From Profundibacter sp033851955 (lineage in GTDB: Bacteria; Pseudomonadota; Alphaproteobacteria; Rhodobacterales; Rhodobacteraceae): a stretch of 64,000 bases of DNA. Position numbers and translations under genes: made by a program. Of this stretch, positions 16,922 to 24,676 are shown in pieces (position 1 is the first letter of the stretch; each line of letters begins with the position of its first letter). The DNA lies in NCBI GenBank assembly GCA_033851955.1, contig JAWSVK010000019.1, forward strand, positions 1 through 64,000, in the 5' to 3' direction. The notes beneath the pieces are model-generated. The model did not search any database. It saw only the letters and a list, made by a program, of their open reading frames with translations, and was not told the origin of the DNA.

Positions 16922-17689
16922 ATGGAAAATCAAATGTTGCAGATCAAAATCGACGGGCCGATCGCCACGCTCACCATGAACCGCCCCGAGAAACGCAATG
17001 CCATGTGCGAGGAATTGCTAGTGGCGCTTGATGGCTTCTTTTCAGCGCCCCCAAAAGACGTACGTGTCGCTATTCTGACCGGCATTGAGGGGCATTTTTG
17101 CTCAGGCTTGGATCTGTCTGAACATGTTCACCGCTCGACTGAAGACAATCTTTATCACTCGCGCCACTGGCATGCTGTGATGGAAAAGATCCAGTTTGGC
17201 GGCTTGGCTGTTGTGTCGGCAATGTTTGGCGCTGTGATCGGCGGCGGCTTGGAATTGGCCGCATCTACACACGTGCGGATTGCCGAACCGTCAACCATTT
17301 TCCAACTGCCCGAAGGGCGGCGCGGTATCTTTGTTGGTGGCGGGGCCACGGCCCGCGTCGGCCGCTTGCTCGGCGCTGATCGGATGACAGAAATGATGCT
17401 GACTGGCCGCAAATATAACGCGGACCAAGGGCTGGACCTTGGCTTGACGCATTATTCGGTCGAAGACGGTGGCGCAATGAAGCTGGCACAGAGCCTCGCT
17501 GGTAAAATCGCCCGCAACGCGCCTTTGTCGAATTACTTGATGATCCAGTCCATCGCGCGGATCAACGACATGAGCCAATCGGACGGTCTGTTCACGGAAT
17601 CGCTGGCAGCAGCCCTGTCGCAATCCACACCCGATGCCGAAGAAGGCCTGCGCGCTTTCCTCGAAAAACGCGCACCCAAATTCAGGTAG
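16922..17689 (+). CDS. Crotonase-family enoyl-CoA hydratase
   Basis: A 255-residue crotonase. Oxyanion-hole segments are HFCSGLDLSEHV around 58-70 and AVIGGGLELA around 104-113; the catalytic-glutamate region is LPEGRRGIFVGGGATARV, with E131 at the start. The EGRRGIFVGGG form differs from fatty-acid hydratases and resembles hydratases acting on aryl-acyl-CoA. The ATG at 16922, ten bases after the SDR stop and preceded by GGAG, is preferred to an upstream start within the SDR gene. Predicted role: hydration of a cinnamoyl-type CoA thioester; lyase (aldolase) activity of the FCHL type cannot be excluded. Confidence 0.84.
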   Translation: MENQMLQIKIDGPIATLTMNRPEKRNAMCEELLVALDGFFSAPPKDVRVAILTGIEGHFCSGLDLSEHVHRSTEDNLYHSRHWHAVMEKIQFGGLAVVSAMFGAVIGGGLELAASTHVRIAEPSTIFQLPEGRRGIFVGGGATARVGRLLGADRMTEMMLTGRKYNADQGLDLGLTHYSVEDGGAMKLAQSLAGKIARNAPLSNYLMIQSIARINDMSQSDGLFTESLAAALSQSTPDAEEGLRAFLEKRAPKFR

Positions 17690-17693
17690 CATC

Positions 17694-18182
17694 ATGAAAA
17701 AGCCCGCAAGCAAACCAAACGCGACCAAGGCTGTGACCAAAGTGAGTGACAGCTCTTTGCGCAGGCTTGTGGGTTATCACATGAAACGCGCCTTTAATGT
17801 GGTGCAGACCGATTTGACCAAGACCCTAAAGCCGTTTGATTTGCGTATGATCACCTACTCGGCCCTTGTGACGATCTCCGAAAATCCGGGGTTGCGTCAA
17901 TCGCAACTGGCCGACGCCATAGACATTGAACGCCCCAATCTTGTGGTGATCATTGACGAATTGGAGCGGCGTGATCTGATCGTCCGTGATCGTGTGCCAA
18001 ATGACCGCCGCGCCTATGCGCTAAAAACGACGCCACTGGGGGACCGACTTCTCAGCAAGGCCTTTAAATCGGTGGTGGCGCATGAAGAAGAGCTGCTTGC
18101 ATCCCTATCGCCGGAAGAGCGCACAAACCTGATTTCCGCCCTAAAGCTGATCGAAAACAGCCAAAAAAAGGACACCCCATGA
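17694..18182 (+). CDS. MarR-family regulator of the hydroxycinnamate-type operon
   Basis: A 162-residue MarR protein with a lysine-rich leader (MKKPASKPNATKAVTK). The winged helix is RQSQLADAIDIERPNLVVIIDELERRDLIVRD, broken as recognition helix ERPNLVVIIDELERR, and the wing RVPNDRRAYALKTTPLGDR. It sits between the crotonase and ligase genes, starts five bases after the crotonase stop and overlaps the ligase start (ATGA), so it is co-translated with its likely target operon. CouR of Rhodopseudomonas and FerR/FerC-type regulators, which respond to hydroxycinnamoyl-CoA, are precedents; the ligand here is inferred from context only. Confidence 0.87.
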   Translation: MKKPASKPNATKAVTKVSDSSLRRLVGYHMKRAFNVVQTDLTKTLKPFDLRMITYSALVTISENPGLRQSQLADAIDIERPNLVVIIDELERRDLIVRDRVPNDRRAYALKTTPLGDRLLSKAFKSVVAHEEELLASLSPEERTNLISALKLIENSQKKDTP

Positions 18183-19996
18183 AACGCAGCTCTGAATATA
18201 CCAAACACGCTGTTTCACGCGAAGACCGAAGTGACGGGTCAATCCTTTTACGCTCGACCCACCCACTGGGTCCGGTGACGGAAAAGACCGGCGTTTGGCT
18301 GCACGATTGGGCGCAAAAAGCCCCCGAGCGCACCTTTTTGGCAGAACGTAGCGGGGCCGGCTGGCGCGAGGAAAGCTACAGCGCAACTTTGGACAAGGTA
18401 CGCGGGTTGGCAGCCAGCCTCTTGGCCCGTGGCATGGGGGCTGACACGCCGATCATCATCATGTCCGGCAATGGCGTTGACCACGGCTTGCTCAGTCTTG
18501 CAGCGCAATATGTTGGCGTACCGACGGTGCCTGTCGCCGAGCAGTATTCGCTGATCCACGGCGCTCATGGACGCTTGCGCCATGTGATTGAGCTGGTTAA
18601 GCCTAAAATGGCCTATGTGGTGGACGCCGACCATTACGCCGAAGCTCTTAAGATGGACGCGCTCAACGGCATCGAGATCGTCGCCAGCCACACCGGTTCA
18701 AACACCACCGCCACAGCATTCGATGACCTTTTGAAGGGCGACAACGGCGTTGACTTGGCCGCTGCCTATGCAAAGGTGACGCCGTCAACCGTGGCCAAAA
18801 TCCTGATGACCAGCGGGTCTACGTCTGCCCCTAAGGGCGTGCTAACGACGCAGAAAATGATGTGCGTCAACCAAACCCAAATCGCCGACGCGTTGCCATT
18901 TTTGCGGGCGCGCCCGCCACGGGTGGTTGACTGGTTACCCTGGAACCACGTGTTTGGCGGCTCGCATAATTTCAACATGATGCTGGCCAACGGCGGCAGT
19001 TTTTACATTGACGATGGCAAGCCCGTAAAGGGGTTGTTTGAGCGCACAGTCGAGAACCTAACAATGGTCACCGGCACGCTCAGCTTCAACGTTCCCGTCG
19101 GCTATTCCATGCTGGTGAGCGCTCTGCGAAAAGACGCCAAACTGCAAGAACGGTTCTTTAAGGAACTTGATCTGATGTTCTACGCTGGTGCCTCTCTGCC
19201 ACAGGACGTTTGGCAAGGCCTTGAAGAAATGGCGATGGAAACCAAAGGCGAGATCCCGTTGATGACGTCGTCTTGGGGACTAACCGAAACAGCACCCGCC
19301 GCGATGATGCAAAGCGAGCCGATTGATCGGGCCGGCGTTGTCGGCGTGCCACTAAACGGGGTGACATTAAAACTGTTGCCAGACGATGAAATGCGCTGCG
19401 AAATTCGCATCAAAGGCCCCAACATTATGGACGGGTATTTTGAAAACCCCGCTCAAACCAAAGATGCTTTTGACGATGAGGGGTTCTTTATCACTGGCGA
19501 CGCAATGCAGTTGATCGACGCGGCTGACGTCAACAAAGGCATGCGGTTTGACGGGCGTATTTCCGAAGACTTTAAGCTGCTCACGGGCACTTGGGTACGG
19601 GCGGGACAACTGCGCCTTGATATACTTGCCTGCTTGGCTCCGCTTGCCGCTGATCTGGTGATCACGGGGGCTGACAAAGACCAGATCGGCGTGATGATTT
19701 TCCCCGACGTAGCCGAGCTTGAGCGCGAAGGGTTTGAGCTCGTGAATGACAAAGGGGCCTACGTTTGTGCGCTTTTACACGGCGAAATCCATCGCCGCTT
19801 GGCCGAGCGTGCCCGAGAGTTTTCAGGCAGCTCCGCCAAGATCTGGCGGGCGATTGTGTTGTCGGAACCGGCTTCAATGGCCGAAGGCGAAATGACTGCC
19901 AAAGGCAATCTGAATTTCCGTAAAATACTGACACGTCGCAATAATTTGCTGGAACGGCTTTATGACGACGCCGACCCAGCAAGCATTACAATATAA
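18179..19996 (+). CDS. Feruloyl-CoA synthase-like aryl-CoA ligase
   Basis: A 605-residue AMP-binding ligase. The adenylate motif MTSGSTSAPKGVL is at about 209-222, followed by WLPWNHVFGGSHNFN and YAGASLPQDVWQGLE, both typical of the feruloyl-CoA synthase branch. The hinge/catalytic region is DGRISEDFKLLTGTW, and the C-terminal lysine is in MTAKGNLNFRKIL. The protein is longer than 4-coumarate:CoA ligases, as expected for this branch, and may be membrane-peripheral or cytosolic. It overlaps the MarR gene by four bases. Predicted reaction: ATP-dependent CoA activation of a hydroxycinnamate or related aryl-acid. Confidence 0.85.
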   Translation: MKRSSEYTKHAVSREDRSDGSILLRSTHPLGPVTEKTGVWLHDWAQKAPERTFLAERSGAGWREESYSATLDKVRGLAASLLARGMGADTPIIIMSGNGVDHGLLSLAAQYVGVPTVPVAEQYSLIHGAHGRLRHVIELVKPKMAYVVDADHYAEALKMDALNGIEIVASHTGSNTTATAFDDLLKGDNGVDLAAAYAKVTPSTVAKILMTSGSTSAPKGVLTTQKMMCVNQTQIADALPFLRARPPRVVDWLPWNHVFGGSHNFNMMLANGGSFYIDDGKPVKGLFERTVENLTMVTGTLSFNVPVGYSMLVSALRKDAKLQERFFKELDLMFYAGASLPQDVWQGLEEMAMETKGEIPLMTSSWGLTETAPAAMMQSEPIDRAGVVGVPLNGVTLKLLPDDEMRCEIRIKGPNIMDGYFENPAQTKDAFDDEGFFITGDAMQLIDAADVNKGMRFDGRISEDFKLLTGTWVRAGQLRLDILACLAPLAADLVITGADKDQIGVMIFPDVAELEREGFELVNDKGAYVCALLHGEIHRRLAERAREFSGSSAKIWRAIVLSEPASMAEGEMTAKGNLNFRKILTRRNNLLERLYDDADPASITI

Positions 19997-20012
19997 GAAA
20001 GGAACTGGACAA

Positions 20013-20885
20013 ATGGTTGATATTTCCAAGGTCCGTGCGATTGATTTCCACACCCACGCAGAGGAGCCTTGCGGCTGCCATCCTGACGACGGCTACGACG
20101 ATCTACAGGCCACAATGGCCAAGTATTTTCGCGCCCCGTGGAGCCACCCACCCACCGTCGAGCAAACGGCAGCTCATTACCGTGAGCAAAACATCGCGGC
20201 TGTGATCTTTCCTGTCGATGCGGAACGCGAAACGGGCTATCGGCGCTACAAAAATGAAGAGGTCGCCGAGATTGCCGCCGCCAATGATGATGTGTTGATC
20301 CCCTTCGCGTCAATCGACCCACACAAGGGCAAAATGGGCGCACGTGAAGCCCGCCGTTTGATCAAGGATTTCGGCATCAAGGGCTTTAAATTCCACCCGA
20401 CCATGCAGGGGTTTTACCCGAATGACCGCATGGCCTATGAGCTTTACGAAGCCATCGCCGAAGAAGGCGGCATCGCGCTGTTTCATACAGGCCAAACCGG
20501 CGTTGGCTCCGGTATGCGGGGCGGCAACGGCATGCGGCTGAAATATTCCAATCCAATGTATATGGATGACGTTGCAGTTGATTTCCCGGACATGCAAATC
20601 ATCCTCGCCCACCCGTCATTCCCGTGGCAAGAAGAGGCCCTGTCCGTGGCGCAGCACAAGCCCAATGTCTATATCGACTTGTCCGGTTGGTCACCAAAGT
20701 ATTTCCCCGAAATTTTAGTGAAATACTGCAATACGATGCTCAAAAAGAAGGTGCTTTTTGGTTCTGATTGGCCAATGATCACGCCTGAACGCTGGTTGTC
20801 TGATTTTGAAAAGATCGCCATCAAGGACGAGTTGCGGCCAGACATCATCAAAGGCAACGCTGCACGTTTGTTGGGGATGGCCTAA
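20013..20885 (+). CDS. Amidohydrolase-family (ACMSD-type) metal-dependent hydrolase
   Basis: A 290-residue TIM-barrel amidohydrolase. Metal-site residues are visible: HTH at 13-15, KFHP with H128, H158 in LFHTGQTG, H200 in ILAHPSFPW and D252 in FGSDWP. The signature HAEEPCGCHP after the first motif is characteristic of a subgroup found next to aryl-CoA genes. Family members include CouO of Rhodococcus, described as hydrolysing 4-hydroxyphenyl-beta-ketoacyl-CoA in p-coumarate catabolism, which suits a place after the SDR step here. Decarboxylase activity, as in ACMSD, is an alternative. The start at 20013 follows AAAGGAAC and a 16-base gap after the ligase. Confidence 0.82.
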   Translation: MVDISKVRAIDFHTHAEEPCGCHPDDGYDDLQATMAKYFRAPWSHPPTVEQTAAHYREQNIAAVIFPVDAERETGYRRYKNEEVAEIAAANDDVLIPFASIDPHKGKMGAREARRLIKDFGIKGFKFHPTMQGFYPNDRMAYELYEAIAEEGGIALFHTGQTGVGSGMRGGNGMRLKYSNPMYMDDVAVDFPDMQIILAHPSFPWQEEALSVAQHKPNVYIDLSGWSPKYFPEILVKYCNTMLKKKVLFGSDWPMITPERWLSDFEKIAIKDELRPDIIKGNAARLLGMA

Positions 20886-20896
20886 CACAAAGATTG

Positions 20897-20925
20897 GCGG
20901 CCGTGGGTGTTTTCCCATTGGCCGC
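20897..20925 (+). repeat. Hairpin between the amidohydrolase and M20 hydrolase genes
   Basis: GCGGCC pairs with GGCCGC, and inside this TGGG pairs with CCCA around TGTTTT. No T run follows. A second small stem, GCCCG-N9-CGGGC then TTTAT, is at 20951-20974. Together they suggest that transcription is reduced before the M20 gene, which may be only loosely attached to the operon. Confidence 0.45.
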
Positions 20926-21004
20926 GAATGGGGATTGCGATCACACCTACGCCCGAATGCGTAGCGGGCTTTATGTTGACACAGTGAAAAACGAAAGCAG
21001 CTTA

Positions 21005-22402
21005 ATGACACGCAATGACGTTCTGAAACAGGCGGCGGATTTCTTCGACAGCGGAGCGCTTCAATCTGAACTTGCCGCATTGGTGGCCTATCGAAGCGAG
21101 AGCCAGAACCCCACGCAAGCGCCCGTGCTTGTTCAGTATTTGACCATGGCCATACAGCCGCGCCTACAGGCCATAGGATTTGATTGCGAAATTCACGAAA
21201 ACCCCATCAACGATGTCGCGGCCGGCCCATTTCTGCTGGGCACCCGCATTGAAGACCCTGCCCTGCCCACCGTACTGACCTATGGCCACGGGGATGTTAT
21301 CTGGGGCCAAGATGATCAATGGAGCGAGGGGGTGGCGCCGTTTGATCTGGCCGAGATTGGCGACCGCCTTTATGGCCGCGGAACGGCTGACAATAAAGTG
21401 CAGCACCTTATCAATATTGCGGCTCTGGAATCAGTATTGGCCGTGCGCGGCAAGCTGGGATTCAACATTAAGATCGTTCTGGAAATGAGCGAAGAAATCG
21501 GCTCGCCCGGTTTGGCCGAAATGATGGACACCCATCGCGACACAATGATGGCAGATGTTTTGATCGCCTCGGATGGGCCACGTTTAAGTGCCGAGCGGCC
21601 CACCATGTTCATGGGCGCACGCGGCGGGATTGGCTTCGATCTGGTGGTGGATTTGCGAGAAGGTGCACATCACTCTGGCAACTGGGGCGGCTTGTTGGCT
21701 GATCCTGCGATCATTCTGGCCCATGCCTTGGCGTGCATAACTGACGCGCGTGGCCAGCTGCGAATACCAGAATGGCGCCCCACCAGCCTAAGCCCAAAGC
21801 TGCGCCAAGCGTTGCGCGATTTGCCTGTCGGTACCGATGAGGAACCCAAAGTTGATCACGATTGGGGCGAAAAAGACCTAACCCCGGCGGAACGGGCCTA
21901 TGGCTGGAACAGCTTTACGGTTTTGGCAATGAAATCCGGCGTCACAGAGGCCCCTGTCAACGCGATTTCCCCCACTGCATGGGCACGTTGCGCACTGCGC
22001 TATGTGGTGGGCACCAATGTCGATGAAATTTTGCCATCCTTGCGTCGCCAGTTAGATGGAAATGGGTTTGAAAATGTCCAAATACAGCCGATGGGAAAAG
22101 GTATATTTGGCGCAACCCGCCTGGACCCCGACCACCCATGGGTTACCTATGTGCGGGCCTCGTTAACAGAAACGACCGGAAAAGATCCGCATGTTTTGCC
22201 CAATTTGGCAGGCTCGCTGCCCAACGAGTGCTTTGCCGACATCCTTGGCCTGCCGACGATCTGGATACCGCACAGCTATCTAGGTTGCAATCAACACGCC
22301 CCGGATGAGCACGTGCTAAAACCAATCTGCCGCGAAGCCGTGCAGGTGATGGCTGGGTTGTTTTGGGACATTGGCGGCGGCAGGCCTACCCCGCGCGCTT
22401 AA
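21005..22402 (+). CDS. M20-family metallopeptidase / amide hydrolase
   Basis: A 465-residue M20 enzyme. First zinc motif YGHGDVIWG with H95 and D97, bridging aspartate D129 in YGRGTADNK, catalytic glutamate pair EE at 163-164, and a late histidine in IPHSYLGCNQHAPDEH, the usual final ligand region. The central dimerisation (lid) domain lies around residues 200-330. Members cleave dipeptides, acyl-amino acids or carbamoyl groups; the present substrate is unknown. The start at 21005 gives the normal family length. Lying at the end of the hydroxycinnamate run and facing the anthranilate operon, it might free an aromatic acid from an amide conjugate, which is only a guess. Confidence 0.85.
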   Translation: MTRNDVLKQAADFFDSGALQSELAALVAYRSESQNPTQAPVLVQYLTMAIQPRLQAIGFDCEIHENPINDVAAGPFLLGTRIEDPALPTVLTYGHGDVIWGQDDQWSEGVAPFDLAEIGDRLYGRGTADNKVQHLINIAALESVLAVRGKLGFNIKIVLEMSEEIGSPGLAEMMDTHRDTMMADVLIASDGPRLSAERPTMFMGARGGIGFDLVVDLREGAHHSGNWGGLLADPAIILAHALACITDARGQLRIPEWRPTSLSPKLRQALRDLPVGTDEEPKVDHDWGEKDLTPAERAYGWNSFTVLAMKSGVTEAPVNAISPTAWARCALRYVVGTNVDEILPSLRRQLDGNGFENVQIQPMGKGIFGATRLDPDHPWVTYVRASLTETTGKDPHVLPNLAGSLPNECFADILGLPTIWIPHSYLGCNQHAPDEHVLKPICREAVQVMAGLFWDIGGGRPTPRA

Positions 22403-22420
22403 AGTCAGGCGCATCCAAAT

Positions 22421-22819
22421 CTAGGGTCCAATGTAGGCCGTTGCCTCGATTTCAAGCAAGGCTTCATCCTCAACCAAACCGGCAACAATAACCATTGTCA
22501 TGGCTGGAAAGTTGCGCCCCAAAACACGCCGGTAAACCGCGCCGACTTCGCTTTGATGGGCCAAATAGTCTTTTTTATCAGTCACATACCACGTTAGACG
22601 CATCAGGTCTTGCGCCGTGCCGCCGGCGGCCTCAAGAACGGCCATAATATTACGCAGCGCCTGCTCCATTTGCCCGATAAAACTGTGATCTGTGAACACT
22701 TGATCCGCGTTCCAGCCGATTTGCCCACCGACGTATAGCGTTCCATCTTTGCCCAAAACACCGTTTGCATATCCCTTTGCAGGGGCCCAACCTTCGGGTT
22801 GAATGATCTTACTATTCAT
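22421..22819 (-). CDS. RidA-family (YjgF/YER057c/UK114) protein lacking the canonical arginine
   Basis: A 132-residue RidA-fold protein of normal length, last gene of the 13-gene minus-strand operon. The family frame is visible in GTLYVGGQIGWNADQ, QMEQALRNIMAVLEAAGG and LEIEATAYIGP. The motif that normally reads P-A-R-S, with the arginine that binds the substrate carboxylate, is here FPAMTMV: M107 replaces it. Canonical RidA enzymes hydrolyse enamines and imines; this one must use another binding mode or another role. RidA-type genes are known next to 2-aminobenzoyl-CoA genes, whose ring-dearomatised products are enamines, so ammonia release from such an intermediate is plausible. Confidence 0.85.
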   Translation of the reverse strand: MNSKIIQPEGWAPAKGYANGVLGKDGTLYVGGQIGWNADQVFTDHSFIGQMEQALRNIMAVLEAAGGTAQDLMRLTWYVTDKKDYLAHQSEVGAVYRRVLGRNFPAMTMVIVAGLVEDEALLEIEATAYIGP

Positions 22820-23225
22820 CTGGATTTTCTTTCATTTGCTGTTCTAATTTGACGCGCATGTCATCTGGCCATGCGGTAGATTTACCGTGCAAGTCTACAA
22901 AAACAAGCGTAGATTTAGCTGCAAATCTAAGTTCATCCCTGCAATGTGCAAGCGTCTCTAGCCCAAGGCTAGAGCGTCCAATTCTCATACAAGAAAGGCT
23001 GATTTTCAAATGATCTCCATGACGGCTCACAGCCTTGAATTGCATGGATATTTCGGCCGTCGGCACACCGCCAAATTTGTGTAACGCCTCAAACGGGCAG
23101 CCTAGAACCTGATCGAAAAACAACTCAACACAGTCGTTCATCATCTCGAAATATCGTGGGTAGAAAACGATCCCTGCTGGGTCGCAATGCTTGAACATCA
23201 CTTTCTGGGGCATGATAAAACTCAT
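22812..23225 (-). CDS. Acyl-CoA thioesterase of the 4-hydroxybenzoyl-CoA thioesterase family
   Basis: A 137-residue hot-dog thioesterase. The N terminus carries FKHCDPAGIVFYPRYF, the active-site loop of the Pseudomonas-type 4-hydroxybenzoyl-CoA thioesterases, with the nucleophile/base aspartate at D15. It overlaps the RidA gene by eight bases. In an aryl-CoA operon it could hydrolyse the final or dead-end CoA thioester to recycle CoA, or convert a hydroxybenzoyl-CoA from the neighbouring side-chain pathway into free hydroxybenzoate. Cytosolic; no signal peptide. Confidence 0.88.
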   Translation of the reverse strand: MSFIMPQKVMFKHCDPAGIVFYPRYFEMMNDCVELFFDQVLGCPFEALHKFGGVPTAEISMQFKAVSRHGDHLKISLSCMRIGRSSLGLETLAHCRDELRFAAKSTLVFVDLHGKSTAWPDDMRVKLEQQMKENPDE

Positions 23226-23228
23226 CTG

Positions 23229-23918
23229 CTACACCCCCAAATACTGATCAGTGATTGCCGGCGTCAGCTCGCCAAATTCGCCACTCCAAACCGACGTGCC
23301 CTTTTCAAGGATCACGCCCCTGTCCGCCACTGTGGCCAATTCTTTCAGGGATTTATCAATCACCAAAATGGCCATATTGGTTTCCCTTTTTAGCCGTGAA
23401 ATTGCTGCCCAAATTTCTTGACGCACGACGGGCGCCAACCCCTCGGTCGCCTCGTCCAAAATCAACAAGCGCGGGTTTGTCATCAAGGCCCGCCCAATCG
23501 CTAGCATTTGTTGCTCGCCCCCCGACAGCGACGTCGACAGTTGATCGCGCCGCTCTTCCAACCTTGGAAACAGCTTGGCGACCGCCGCAAAATCCCACGG
23601 ACCGGATCGAGCCGAGGCAATCAGATTTTCGTAAACCGTCAGATTTGGAAAGCATCGCCGCCCCTCGGGGACCAACCCCAAACCAAGTCGCGCCGCACGA
23701 TGGCTTGGCAGTTTCGCGATGTCTTGTCCGGCGAAAAATACATTGCCGCCGCGATTGACCAACATGCGGCAAATCACCTTAACTGTGGTCGATTTCCCCA
23801 TGCCGTTGCGTCCCATCAGCGCCAGAACCTGTCCCTCTTCAATATCCAGATGCACATCGAACAGAGCTTGCGAGGCTCCATAAAACGCGGACACATGGGA
23901 AAGTTTCAAAAGGCTCAT
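23229..23918 (-). CDS. Branched-chain-type ABC transporter ATP-binding protein, LivF family
   Basis: A 229-residue ATPase. Walker A GRNGMGKS at 36-43, LVPEGRRCFPNLTV after strand 3 (a LivF hallmark), signature SLSGGEQQM near 130, Walker B LLILDEA. The H-loop position reads VIDKS; LivF proteins normally have a non-histidine here (VEQN), so this is a family trait. It pairs with the LivG-type subunit, whose gene it overlaps by four bases, and probably drives uptake of the aromatic acid used by the surrounding pathway. Confidence 0.9.
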   Translation of the reverse strand: MSLLKLSHVSAFYGASQALFDVHLDIEEGQVLALMGRNGMGKSTTVKVICRMLVNRGGNVFFAGQDIAKLPSHRAARLGLGLVPEGRRCFPNLTVYENLIASARSGPWDFAAVAKLFPRLEERRDQLSTSLSGGEQQMLAIGRALMTNPRLLILDEATEGLAPVVRQEIWAAISRLKRETNMAILVIDKSLKELATVADRGVILEKGTSVWSGEFGELTPAITDQYLGV

Positions 23919-24676
23919 GTCGCGTCCTCCTCGCCCAAATAGGCTGTGCGCACAACGGGATCATTGCGGATTTCGTCGGCCGTGCCTGTGGCAACGATTT
24001 TTCCATAAACCAACACACTGATCCGGTCGGCCAGTGCGAAAACCGCGTCCATATCATGTTCCACCAATAAGATCGGCGCCTTATGTCGCAGCTCGTCCAA
24101 GAAGCCCGTCAAACGGTGTGAACCTTCGGTGCCCAGCCCCGCCATTGGCTCGTCCATCAAGAACACTTTGGGGGATAATGTCAGCGCCATAGCGACCTCT
24201 AATTGACGCCGCTGCCCGTGGGACAACTCAGATGTTCGCGTGTTGGAAAACTCTTCCAAACCAACTTGTGAAAGTGCCCCATTGGCGACCGCCAACAACG
24301 CTGGATCTTTCATCACAGGTCGGAAATACGCTGCCAGACCAATCCCGCCTTGATGCCCCAAAGCCCCCAGAACAAGGTTTTGCAAAACGGTGTAATCCAT
24401 CGCCAGAGATGAGATTTGAAACGTGCGCCCCAGCCCAAGACGGGCCCGCGCTACGGTGCTCAATCCGGTGACGTCGGCCCCGTCGAACCAGACTTCGCCC
24501 GCGTCGATTTTCAACCCGCCCGAAACCTGTTTTATCAACGTGGATTTACCCGCGCCGTTGGGGCCTATCAGCGCATGAATTTCCCCAGGCAGTAGAGTCA
24601 AAGACACGTTGTCACTGGCCTTGAGCGCCCCGAATGACTTCGAGATGTTGCGCACATCTAGGATCGGATCAGTCAT
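23915..24676 (-). CDS. Branched-chain-type ABC transporter ATP-binding protein, LivG family
   Basis: A 253-residue ATPase. Walker A GPNGAGKS at 38-45, the LivG motif ARLGLGRTFQISSL, signature ELSHGQRRQLEVA, Walker B VFLMDEPMAGL and an intact H-loop LLVEHDMD. The C terminus GKIVATGTADEIRNDPVVRTAYLGE is the family ending. It overlaps the LivM-type gene by eight bases and the LivF-type gene by four. Function: energy coupling of the Liv-type importer embedded in the anthranilate-type operon. Confidence 0.91.
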   Translation of the reverse strand: MTDPILDVRNISKSFGALKASDNVSLTLLPGEIHALIGPNGAGKSTLIKQVSGGLKIDAGEVWFDGADVTGLSTVARARLGLGRTFQISSLAMDYTVLQNLVLGALGHQGGIGLAAYFRPVMKDPALLAVANGALSQVGLEEFSNTRTSELSHGQRRQLEVAMALTLSPKVFLMDEPMAGLGTEGSHRLTGFLDELRHKAPILLVEHDMDAVFALADRISVLVYGKIVATGTADEIRNDPVVRTAYLGEEDAT

